From assembly GCA_028829895.1 (NCBI GenBank), contig CM054177.1, positions 30,329,564 through 30,393,563 of the forward strand: a stretch of DNA of 64,000 nucleotides, written 5' to 3'. Each line of letters opens with the position of its first letter. The stretch's first letter is position 1. The position numbers and the translations under genes are program-made. Below, piece after piece: positions 1 through 13,200 of the stretch. This stretch comes from Sinotaia quadrata. Taxonomy: Eukaryota; Mollusca; Gastropoda; Architaenioglossa; Viviparidae. The notes below the pieces were generated by a model. That model was not told the DNA's origin, made no database searches, and saw only the letters and a program-made list of their open reading frames with translations.

Positions 1-1159
1 TTTCATGTCTGCTTTGAATGTTCATTAATTTCATAGATAGGTGCTCAGCACCCTGGGAAACCTTTGAGATTAAAGAGAGAGAAAAAGGACTGGGTGACAA
101 AGTTATAAAGAAAAAGTGTCAATGAAAGAGGTGGCCTTGTTCATACTAGATGACTACCTTTGTTGGACATATATAGATATTTAAAACTTTTTGTATTATT
201 ATTTTATTCTTTATCTATTTTAAATTAATTTGTTCAAAAGAAGGGCAAGGATGGATTCACTAAGGGGGGTAATTTGTTCATGCCAGTGTTGTCTTGAAAG
301 GGTTATTTAAGTGAATGTAATTTTATTATTACCTAATAGTGTTTGTATTAGTAAGATTGTCTTTACATATGCATTGCTTGGGAATTTTAGATATTCCATC
401 TCTAGTCAGGCTTGGAAATTCTTGCCTGGTTCTGTCTCCTACCTCTGTATTGTCTTGGTAGGTCAGTTTTCTGTCAATATGGGGTATATAACCTGCCTGG
501 TTCTGTCTCCTGCCTCTGTATTTTCTTGATAGGTCAATCAGTTTCTGTCAATATGGGGTCTACAACCTGCCTTCATCTATATTGTTTTTATCACTTGATC
601 AGTTCACTGTCTAAATCCAGTCTCCTGCACCAATATTGTTTTGATCAGTTGATCATTTCACTGTCAATAAAGGCTGTCTCCTGCTTCTGTATTACTTTAG
701 TCATTTGGTTAATTGATTCACAGTTTGTGTGGTTTGCAACTTGTTATGAAGAGAAACGAACAACTTGCTTTCTTGAAGACAAACACAAAAATAAGAAAAG
801 TTTAATAAATATTTCATTTCAAGTTTCCTATCTAATATTATATTTTGCAGCAAATCTTTTTTAAAAATCAATATTACTCACATGTACATGTCCACCAACA
901 CAAATCAAAACAGAGTTCTCTGTAAGTCACAGATGACATGGGGAAACAACTCTCCTTCCTATAACTCCCAGTTATCAAATAAGGCTAGCTGGCATGAGTT
1001 ACATGTGTTGATCACAAAGGCAGTTTAAAAATATACTGATTATTTTTCTTATTTGACCTATTCAGTAAATAAGACAGTTTCACCTAACTAAGCAATTCTG
1101 ATTTTCTTTTTAAAATTATCTAGCTCTAAGTTATCCCAACAGTAAATGAAGAGACTGAC
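1..1159 (-). other. DRC7 intron (partial), no exon seen
   Basis: Downstream of the last visible DRC7 donor. No further DRC7 motif is visible here. It holds a tandem repeat at about 400-760 and otherwise AT-rich sequence. Confidence 0.7.
400..760. repeat. Degenerate tandem repeat, about 60-75 bp units
   Basis: About five units share CTGGTTCTGTCTCC, a CTGTATTGTCTTG-like block, and TCTGTCAATATGGGG. An open frame over the array on the plus strand is produced by the repeat and looks like no known protein. Confidence 0.75.
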
Positions 1160-1235
1160 CTCGCTGTGTGAGTCGAAGAGGTTCAACCCAAGATGGTGGC
1201 ATGTCAAGATGCTTTTCAACATCCTTGTCCTTGTC
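1160..1235 (-). CDS. DRC7: DRC7 exon 8 (last one inside the window)
   Basis: 76 nt, leaving phase 1. Encodes [19 protein letters not shown], matching the family DMPHSWVE motif. Donor GTCAGT at 1159; the following exon is outside the window to the left. Confidence 0.92.
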
Positions 1236-4200
1236 CTGCAAACAGAACATTTTAAACAGACTTATAACTGATGAAAGATAAGCAAAGTATGAATATTTAA
1301 TGCATCTGATGGAAGATTAACTCAAGAGCTTAACATATATATGTATAACTACAAAAAAATCTATATATATATATCGCTTTTGAGTTAATCTTCCTTCAGA
1401 ATTTTTGTAGATATATATATAAAACAAAAAAAAAAAGATCTGATGGAAGATTAACTCAATAGCGATATATATAATAAAACTAAAAAATCTGATAAAAGAT
1501 TGACTCAACAGCAATAGGGATAACTATAAAAAAAAAACTGATGGAAGATTAACACAACCGTGCAACAGTGATAACATATATATCTAACTACAAAAAATGT
1601 GATGGAAGATTAACTCAACGAATATAATATATGATATATATATATAAAACTTTACAAAAGATTTACATCAGCTACCTGTTGGGAAAATGCTTATGCATAA
1701 AGTTATTGAAAACAAAGCAAAACTTCATATACATAAATTTTAAGCTAATTTCTGGTTACCAATTTTGTTTGTCTTCTCTGAGACTTAAAATGCTATACAG
1801 TTAAAAACTTATCAAAAGAAAAAATTATAAGAACAATCACAAAATTAAAGTCAAGTCAATATGTGATGCCTATGCCACACTAGTTATTGGTTATGATTAT
1901 TATTAAAAGTGATGAGAATCTTAATTTATGTTTTAATAATTTTCAGAAGACACCACTCATCTCTCTCACTCAGCAGATATGCAGGCGCTGTGAACGTTTT
2001 CTCTCTTCCACAAAGAGTAGACAAATATTTACTGTCACAAATTTTACGTATATGGAAAACTTCTTACTAAAGGAGAAAACAAATCCATCTTTAATCTATA
2101 TTTAATGAGCCCCAAACCACCCACTGACTCTCCAACATATGGCTATCAATATATGTAAGAAGGTCAATAAATTTATTAAATCAACAATCAAATATACAAC
2201 ATATGAATATAGTCAAAAGAGCATTAACATTTACATCACTTCACAACAATGTTCAGTTCATGGTGGACAATCAATCAAGTTCATGGATATCATCATGAAA
2301 ATGACAGTAGAGTTTCAGAGAAATAATTAAAGTCAATATGCATAACTTGTTCAAAGATGGTGGCTGTCACCAGCATATGTTTCACAATCACACAGTTTGC
2401 AACAAGTCACTGTCTTTCATATTTAGGTGAGGTCCCACATGTCCATTCAGGAGGCACATTACACAACTGTTCCAGAATCTTCAATGCAACCTCCAAGTAC
2501 ACCATAAAGAATTTCCTGCATTTTACATGTGGTATCAAGCACATCAGGAGGAATGTTCTTGAATTTCCACGTGTGTTTACTCAAAAACCATGAGGAACAT
2601 TCAAAATAATCTTCATGAATTGTCAAGACCAAACTCAAGCCACAAATTTCTGCCATGTTGGCTCTTGAACAGAATTCACAGGAATCAAATTACAGCAACA
2701 TGTTTTACTGCAAAGTTTAACGACAACACTGGATGAACACACCAATGTAATCAAGTAGAGTACAGTAGTCACCATAGCATGATGTGACCCAAAACAAAAA
2801 CAAAGCCTGCTCCTCATAAGCTAATGATCACCTTTATGACTGGACTCAAGTTATGTTCAAATTCAAAGTGATTAGAATAGAGTACTTCAACAAAGAAACT
2901 TCCAGTCCATCCCCATTGGATGATTTTGTTATGCAAGTGTGAGACTGTTAGTCAGAAAAACTACTCATCCAGCTGGAACTAGTTTGGATTGCAAAGCAAT
3001 TTCTAGCATATTCTCAACTCGAGTTGTTTTACTTTCAACTCTGACACTTACAAAAACTGCCATCATAAGGAATGTCCAAGGTTTGGTCACTTTAACAATT
3101 TATATAACAACTAAATCTAGATATAGGGATAGACAAATTTACTCCACCACACAATATATAAAAACCTTAATAGGAAAATTTTAAAAAATAACTAACCTCA
3201 TCATCATCATATACATCAATGGCATGTGCCTCTGGCACTTGCAGGATTGGCTTGTCAAGCCCAGGAAACATGAATTCCCACTTTGTACAGTCTCCAAGAT
3301 CATAGGTCATTTTCTGCACATCAATGACATTTATAACATGAGCAAGAAATTATTGACAAATAATTAATATCTTATATTGTTCCTTACTGTACTCATAATA
3401 TCATCTATAACAACACCAAGACATTACTGACAAATAATTAATATCTTATATTGTTCCTTACTGTACTCATAATATCATCTATAACAACACCAAGACATTA
3501 CTGACAAATAATTAATATCTTATATTGTTCGTTACTGTGCACTCTCCGATTATGTTTCCTTACTGTACTCATAATATCATCTATAACAACACCAAGAAAT
3601 TGTTGACAAATCGTTTCTATACTATATTTTCCAACTTGGTGTGGTCTGAGATACACATCTCATGTTCTGTACAAGTGAGTTCTCTGTTTATGTAATATGT
3701 GTAAATTGTGTAAATGGAACAGAATTTTTGCAATAAAATATATATGTATGTACACATATACTATCACAATGTCATGACATAAGATCATTTTTTAGTTCAA
3801 CAACTGTACAACATGACTAACTGAATGGGTGGGAATTGGCATCATCTTGCTCTCACTCTCAGGTCAAGTAACTTCAAGTTTGGTGTGCAAATAAAACAAA
3901 AATGCCTAAATATTATGTTGTGCAGATTCAAATTTGCTTAAACAAAACTCATATAAACACCAATCTTGCATACAATAGCAAGGACACTAACACCATCTTG
4001 TTTATAACAACATAAAGACACTTTAGAGAGATACCTTGCCAATTCTAATCTTGTTTATAAGTTAATCTTTACAAAATCTTCTCTTGATATAAATGAGTGT
4101 TGGTAGACCCTGCAATATGTTCTTTTGATGGATTCAACAAGATAGGTGTTTATAATGAAGAGTTTATATGTTCTTTTGATGGTATAAACAAGATGGATGT

Positions 4201-7200
4201 TTATAATATAGCGATGCAGCTTGTTCTCTTGATGGTTTAAACAAAATGGGTGCAGGTAGGCAACATTTTCTTGATGGTATAAGCAAGATGGACGATAATA
4301 ATAATAGAGAGATACAACTTGCTTTCTTGATAGTATAAAAGATATGGATATGGAATGTAGAGTATATAACTTATTCTTCTAATGGTATAAACAAGAAGGA
4401 GAGTTCACATGTTCTCCTGATAGTATAAACACGATAGACAGTTTGATGATATAAGCAAGATGGTTTGGTATGATAATTCTCTACAAAATGCTCTTTTTAT
4501 TAGAAAAAATTATTATTAAGTATGGGTAGGTGGACAGTCTTCAGCAAACTGTTGTCTTTGTGTGGAGGAAAATATGTGTGGAAATATCTGAATTATCAAA
4601 TATTTTCACTGATTTAAATGTTTATTCATTTCTTATGAATTCTCTGTGTATGTGTGTGCATGTGTGTTGTGTGTGTTTATATGTGTATATGCATATTCAG
4701 ACAAATGTGTGTAGATTCTTTTCTGTTCACAAAACATTTTTGTTTGTGAAAATCAGTTCATAAAATTGTGAAATCACATGAAAAATTATGTCTATGACCT
4801 ACATATAAACAAACTGACTGAAACTATACAAATTACCCCAACGCCTTCTGAGCAGTCCTGCATGTTGACCCAGTAATTGAAATTATTCCAGACTGACTCT
4901 ATGCCCAGATAGTTAGGACTGTCCAGTGGATGAGAGAGACCAGTGAATGGTTCTATGAAGAAACTTTCTGCCACTTCCCGCTTGCCTGCCAGAACCAGAA
5001 CCCAAGCATGAATTCGCAGGCCGTAATAGGGATCAGGAGGAGGCTTTTCCAGTTCCTTTCAAAAGTAAAAGAGTTAGGATAAAAAGCAAATGTAAATCAG
5101 ATAAAATTCAACTGCACAACAATAATGTAAAATGACAAAAGTAATTAAACAAAAGTGAAAAATAATGATGATCAAACATAAATCGAACAATCAAACTGCA
5201 TAATACTAATGTCAAGAGTCAGATATAATTAAACAAACAAGAAGTAATAATATTGATCTGAACTCCAACCAATGGATGTTTTTTTAAATGATATATAAAA
5301 TACACATAAGTGATTGATTATTTTAATATTTTATTTTAAAAGATGATAATCTTAATTCACTCAGTTCATGACAATGTGAAACAAGACAAATATAAAGGTG
5401 ATCTGAATTCAATCATCTTTTTAATGATAATATAAAATATGTTAGAGATGAAGTTAAAGTGACCTAAATTCCCTCAGCTGTTTCAATACGAAATAAATAG
5501 AACAATAAGTCAATTTGAATTTACTTAGCTTTCCACTGAAATGTGAAATATTTGAATCAAAAAATTAAGATTATCTATGTTCACTTAGTAGCCAATGATA
5601 ATGTGAAATATTTGAATCAAAAAATTAAGATTAATTATGTTCACTCAGTAACCAATGATAATGTGAAATAAAGCATTGATGGTAGAGGACAATTAGGGTA
5701 CAGGTAGTGCAAGTTGGGACAGAGAACCAAAGCACTGATGGTAGAGGACAATTAGGGTACAGGTAGTGCAAGTTGTGACAGAGAACCAAAGCATTGATGG
5801 TAGAGGACAATTAGGGTACAGATAGTGCAAGTGAGGACAATAAAAGGATTTTAAAAAGCAATGCTTATAGTATCATTTGTTTGATGAAATTATTTGCTTC
5901 TGACCACTTTTTCTCTTGAAGTTTACTGTATCAGTAAATACCAAGAGTATGTGCAAAGTCAGCCAAATTGTTTATTGGCTTGCTTATATGTCATACTAAA
6001 GTACAAATGACGTGCTTGGTTATATATCAGTCTAAGTACAAAGATAATTTGGGATGTTTACATATCACTATAAGTGACAAATATATTTTTATAAATATAA
6101 AAAATAATAATAATGTATTTAAAATAAATATAAAATATATTGCAATTTAAATAAATTATATATTTTACATGAATTTCACTCATTTCACATTATCATTTAA
6201 GAGATTAGTGATTATCTGTAAACCTACCTATTAAACAGTCTATCTATAAACTTACTTATTAAACATCCTACCTATAAACATACCTAAAAAAAACAATCTG
6301 CCTGTAAACTTACCTATAAAACAGACTACTTATAAATTTACCTAATACTCAGCCTACCTATCAACTTATGTAATACACAGCCTACCTATAAACTTACCTA
6401 TTAAACATTCTACCTATAAACTTACCTAATAAACAGCCTCCTGATAAACTTACCTATTAAACAGCCTACCTATAAATGTACCTAATACACAGCCTACCTA
6501 TAAGCCCACCTATTAAACATCCTACCTATAAACTTACCAAGATGCGTTTTTCTTCCTCAGCTTTCCTCTTCTCATCTTCTGCTTTCTTTGCAGCAACTGC
6601 TCGGGCTTCCATCTTTAGTATAAACTTACTTCGCAGATCCTTAGGTGGCTTCACAGTATATTTCTTTATTTCTTTTTTCTTCTCTTCTTCCTTGACCTTG
6701 AATGTGCATACAAATACTATACCAGAAAGATATGTTATCTTGAATCTTGTCCAAGTACTGCTGAATGGGCCCACATAAATGATTTAAAGTTATATCAACC
6801 ATACTGCAATAATAAACTGTACAATGATGCATATTTTACATGTATTGTTACATTTTAACATAATCTAAGTAGGAAACAATTTACAAAAATAAGAGAAATA
6901 AAGTGAACGTTACTTTTATCTGGTGGATTTAAAGTAAATGGAAAATTAATTGAGTAGATTTATTTTATGAATGTTTAATGGTGTAACTGATAAGCCATCA
7001 CAGGAAAGAATATTATTAAGCATTTATGGTTTTTATTTAGAAGAATTAAACTGTTTTCATATTTGCTGTCATGATACCTTTTGGACAGAAGGTGTTTCAA
7101 TCATAACAATCTTTATCACTAAATGAATTCTGAGTTAGGGTGTATTACATCATTTGCTTTTACCTACAACAGCAAACATAATCCACTTATCTTTATTCTC

Positions 7201-10200
7201 ACTTATTTATATCTATCTATGTATGTTGTGTACTACTCTTCATTACTGTACTACTGAACATTTTATAATATATATTTATTTGGTACTGTGTTTTAAATAA
7301 GTATGTTTATTTAGTATTTAAAAGTCCTAAGACTTTTTTGATTAATAAATAAATTAAATTAAATGATATATTTTTATTGGTGCTTCATATTAATCAATAT
7401 CTCTGCTTTACAGTCAGGGCATGACATGACAATCAATCAGTATCTCTAACTGCTTTACAGTCAGGGCATGACATGACAATCAATCAATATCTCTAACTGC
7501 TTTACAGTCAGGGCATGACATGACAATCAATCAGTATCTCTAACTGCTTTACAGTCAGGGCATGACATGACAATCAATCAGTATCTCTAACTGCTTTACA
7601 GTCAGGGCATGACATGACAATCAATCAGTATCTCTAACTGCTTTACAGTCAGGGCATGACATGACAATCAATCAGTATCTCTAACTGCTTTATTGAAATT
7701 TGTAGCAGAAACGGTTCTGAATGTGACTGTAACTGATCAGCTTGCTTTCTTCTACCAGCTTTTCAAAGAAGAAACATTGGACAAGATAGAGGAACAAACG
7801 AACAAGTATGCACATCAAAAGATTGCAGAAAAAGAACATGGCGATCTAGTTTAGAAGGAAACTAATGTCACTGAAATGAAAGCCTATTTTTTATGGCCTA
7901 TTTTTGAAGGCCTATTTTTTATGATAGAACTTTAGATTTTGATAGGAATTCGCAGCCTGCCAAGAGAAGAGATGTATTGGTCAGCTGATAAGTGATAATA
8001 GGTTAGGTGTTCCTGACATCAACAGTCATGTCTCTCCTGAAGAGATTCAGGAAGGTTGGACAATAATCTTTTTATGTGTTCATATGTGGATTAAAATTTG
8101 ACTCCTGATAAGTATGCTTAGGTAAGGAAAATAATAAAGTTGCTTTCATTTCTTTCATTTTATATTTATTTCATTGAAATATATGATACCTAAGATATGA
8201 TGTTTTTACTAATGTAGCCCTAAATCTCACTGAAATCCTGAAAATTCTTGCCTGCACAGAGCTAAAAAAAAGAATCAATATCTCTTACAGTCAGTGAATG
8301 ACAAGACAATCCAGAGCCAGGGAGTAAAGTATGGGTTGGAAAAACTCCAGCTACCATGATTAATTGGGCAGGGCTCAAACTATGAACACTTTCATCCAAG
8401 ACCCTCACCTAAGTTTATTCAAGATCATGCACCATTATTATTATTATCTCATATAATAAAAGTAAAATAATTTTACAGATAAATCATGAATAATCAACAA
8501 AAATATACTTGACTATAATGAAACAAAAGAGGTGCTTTAATACAGTTAGGATGTTTGATATTTTATTTTCAAAGAATAAAAGAAAAAAACAATCCAAGTT
8601 ATGAACAAGTGACTTCAATGAAGAAAAAAAAGATTCAGAGCAAACAAAGAAAAGACTTGGCTGAACTAAGACCAAAGTAAGAAACTACTTACATAAAACC
8701 ATTAGAGCTTACTTAATTACTTCAATAAGCTTATTAACTAAATTTGCTGCAATATGATTCTGTTTAATATTTAACCAGTTCCATAAGAATTCTGGGCAAT
8801 GTACATTAAATGGTATTGGTAGTGCTTACTATTCTACAATTCCACAAACTAATATTATCTTAATGCTAGCAGTCTGGAGACTTCATTGATTCCATAGTTG
8901 TTTACTTTATTTCCAAAGTAAATATCTATATTTAATAGTTTTACCACAACATCCCAGGGACCAAAAGTCCAAATTTCAAAAAAGGATTAGAGAGATCTTA
9001 CCTAATTTCAAACAAGTTTAGTGAGATCTTAATTTCAAAATACACTGTAGTAAGATCTTAACTTCAAGCAAGCTCAGTAAGATTTCATTTCGAAAGCAAT
9101 ATCAAATCATTTACAATTTATTTTTTATGATGGCTTGGCATTGAAAATCATACATAACTCTGGTTAAAGTACTATATTTCACTAGACTTATGAATGGAGT
9201 TATTCTTTGGTTTATACTTCAGTAAACATTCTAATCCCATTGGCTCATTGTTATAATCAGCTATCACACACGGCAAATAATTTTTGCCACAAGCATAGAA
9301 TCTACTAATAATAAATTTAATCTTTATTTTCAACTTATTTTCTATTAAAATTAATCATTAAGATTGTTTTTGTGAGTTGCCAGAGCACAAAGAACACATC
9401 AAAACAGTTCCGTATTCTTAGCAAGTGATATTTGTAATACATTTACATTAAAAAAATGAAATGCGCAAGGATATGTGGCAAAAAAATTCAGGTAATTTAA
9501 CATTTCTATATTTATTTATATTATTTCTAAACTTATATACATATACTTATATCATTATATGGCACAAATTTAGAACATTGGACTTTCAAAACATCAAATG
9601 TTCATTATAACTATTTCAAGTGAAAATAACTTAAATTAAAATGAACATGCAGATCAATTCGTAACAATGGGAACCTGTCAGACTCACCTCTTGTCTCTTC
9701 TTCAACAGTGGGCATATCTCTCGTGTTTCATCTGCTAAGCAGGTTTCCCGTTTGGCATAACCACTGACAATGAAAGCGTCATAGCCAGCTGAAATTAGGA
9801 ATGAACAAAGCACTGTACTGTACTCAAAACAGTTTCCCTTTTGCCGCCTCAGTACAGTAGCCGGGGAGAAAAGGCGAGTTGGCTGAAAATATTTTTTTTA
9901 ATTCCAAAAGAGTTTCATTTCATTTTGGAAACAAACACAAAACATATTAACAAATAATTCATTCATTTCTGTTATGTATTGATAGAAAAAATATGAAAGT
10001 ATTCCAATATGGTTTTAATACTCATTTCTGTATCATAATACTAAAAATAATGTTGTAATTACTAAAACTGTTTGAACATATGAATATTATTTAACTAATT
10101 TTTTAGCACAATCTTAAAATAAATTACTAGATCACTTTGTCTCCAAACATTATCAAAATTCATTTTAATCATTGTCAATTTAACAGTTAAAATTCATTTT

Positions 10201-13200
10201 AATCATTGTCAATTTAACAGTTAAAATTCATTTTAATCATTGTCAATTTAACAGTTAAAATTCATTTTAATCATTGTCAATTTAACAGTTAAAATTCATT
10301 TTAATCATTGTCAGTTTAACAGTTAAAACCTTTGAACTTCAAATTATTTTTTTTAAATATTTTTGTTTACAAATGATAAAAACAATTCTGGTTGTTGTGC
10401 AATAAATAATTTCATGATGTGAACACATATGTTAAATTAATTTAATGAGATATCCTATAACTAAGTGCAGAATATATTTAGCTTAGTCAACAGTGATTTG
10501 TATTTTATTTACAAGATATCAGTTTGGACTTGAACATAAAATGGTGGTGCTGTTAAAATATAAAGGGATTTAAATTCCTTTTTTTAAGACAATATCTTTC
10601 AACTGTTGTTAAGTAGTTTATGTTTATAACATATGTTGAGTAATAAAAAATATCACAAAAGCAATCATAAATGCACACGCTCACAATTTCATATGAAGGA
10701 TCCAGTGTTTCAAAGTTGAGATAATCAGCCACAAACTCTGCTGCACCATCCCAGTTATATAATTCTTTGAATGGTAACTGAGTAGGACGTATTGTGGTGC
10801 ATACTAGTTTCTGCCAAAAGCAATATTTACATTTAGACATTTAGTTTGCACACAGAGAATACTATTCCTTTAACTAATTAATGTTTGGGGGAATCTAATT
10901 AATGTTTGGGGGAATGAGAGTTAATTCCCTGGAATAAAAGCATTTTTGAGAGTTCAAAAAATATAACAAGGAAATATGTTTATAAAAATATGTAAATATA
11001 TCTTCATATACATATATGTGGAAAGGTAGGCTATTTAAGAAATCATGTTTATAGAGTTTTATACTACAAAATCTTATTATATTGCCATGTCAACCAAGTA
11101 CCAATTGAATGTGCAGAATACTACACATTAAAACTTCAATGTCCTTTTCAGGTAATGCAGACTGAAAAAATCTGTCTAAAATGTTCAATCAACTAATTAT
11201 GTATATCATTTCAAATGGTGAATACAAAGTGCACAACAAAAATGTCAATTTATAATTTTATTAGTTGCAGCCAGCCAATTTTTGTTTATATTTCAGGCAG
11301 TTTAGTTAATTTTATTTTAGTTCTATTACACTTTACAGGCATTTACTCAAACCCTAACTCTAGTCATGGAATCACTTAGTCAAAGAATAAAACGAATTGA
11401 AATCAGAGATGAGAACAGGTGTTTACTCGCAGTTCTTTGTTTTCAACAGGTTTTAACATTACTCACTGCCACCATGTTATGTTGATATAAAGAACACAAC
11501 AATATGATATTAAAACTGGAGTAAAACATGTAGCTTCTTTTACTGATTTATAGAACACAACAATATGATATTAAAACTGGAGTAAAACATGTAGCTTCTT
11601 TTACTGAAGATGAGGAAGATGAATGGCAGTAACTCTCAAGTTGTTGATCAAGGGTTATTTGATCTTGAGTATATAGTCATATCAAGAACATAAATGAATA
11701 ATGTAACAAAAAAGTATCAGCTAAATGGTTGGTTAACTGGTTGCTGGGTGGAAAATTAGAACACTGCATGGCTAAACAAATAAAAAAGTCATTGATTGAT
11801 TGATTAACTCATGGTTCATTGACTTATATATAAAAAATAGGAGGTGTGCTGAGAAACAATTTGTTTTTCAGAAAATGGGAAGTAAATTCAAATAAAGCCA
11901 AATTTAATACAAATATATCAATAAAATACTCTTTGAATAATTGCAAAAATTACTTTTGAAATAAAATACCTCAACTCCACATTCATTGAATGGTTTCAAA
12001 AACAAGGGCTTGCGGTCACGGTAAAGATGAATATACTGCCGATAAAAGTTGTCAGCATACTGTAAAACAAGCAATTCTTTGGGGAGGTTGTCTTTGTAAG
12101 AGGCTGGAAACTCTGCTGGGTCAAAAACTTCCTCACTTAAACAAAATTAAAGAAAGAAATTATTTTATGCAAAATACAATGATATATCTGCTATATAGTC
12201 AAATTAATCAGAGTAAAACATCATTCATATTTGAATTCTTCATATCAAATACTCTATTTTTATAATATAATTTATAAGATAAACCAAGACACTAGATAAA
12301 TAGAGACAAACTGCTTGCTTGATTGATTGATTGATGATTGGTTGATTGGTTGGTTGGTTGGTTGGTTGGTTGGCTGGTTGGTTGGTTGGTTGGTTGGTTG
12401 GTTGGTTGGTTGGTTGGTTGGCTGAATAACTGACTAATTGGCTGTATCAAATGCCACAGGCACCAACATGAACATTCACAAATATTTATCAATATTTAAA
12501 CTGACTGTTTTATCTACTGCTGTATAAGTAGGTCATCAGAAGAATATCTGTTAGAAAATCAGGGCATTCAATCTGATTTGAAACAATGTATACATTGAAA
12601 TATTATTTTACATAATGGTATATTTTGGAGGGCACAAATATAGATATCTGGTTATGTAGCCAAAGACCTGAATAAATCAACAAACAGGATGAGTAACTAC
12701 AGTACAAGGCTGTGTGATCAAAGTGCTCTAATGTTCAATAAATTTCCTTTAAGATAAATGTAAAATTATGACAATATATTGGTGGCAAGTCACTGGCAAT
12801 TTTGTTTCATGGTTTGGGGAAAGGTTTATTGTATTTTGTAAACTGGGTTTTGTATCCTGGTCAATATAGTATGAAACCTGATTAATTTAAAACCCATTAA
12901 TCCAGACAGTGCATATCTGAACAGCACTTCATACTGAACACATCTCATATTTCTCTCTCATATATATCTCATATATTACCTAGTTTTTCTCTCTTCACCT
13001 TGACCTACTTGATCACATGTATGTCAATGTTCATACTGTGTATATCACTCTTAACAATTTGAACTTAAACAATTCACTTTCATACCACCTATTAAGTGTC
13101 AAAAGCATGAATAATGTCATTTCTCTAATCCAGATTTTCACCTAATCTTGACCCCTCTTCACCCCCATACAATCCTGGTAAGTGAGGTTTCACTGTAAGT

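Noticed and set aside
412..864. 150-codon plus-strand open frame
   Set aside because: Mostly lies over a degenerate 60-75 bp tandem repeat in a DRC7 intron; Cys/Leu/Ser-rich without family resemblance.
6476..6778. 100-codon plus-strand frame rich in Ser/Phe
   Set aside because: Shadow of DRC7 exon 5, whose minus-strand reading matches the family.
12292..12492. Minus-strand frame with TNQP repeats
   Set aside because: Translation of the GGTT/GATT microsatellite.
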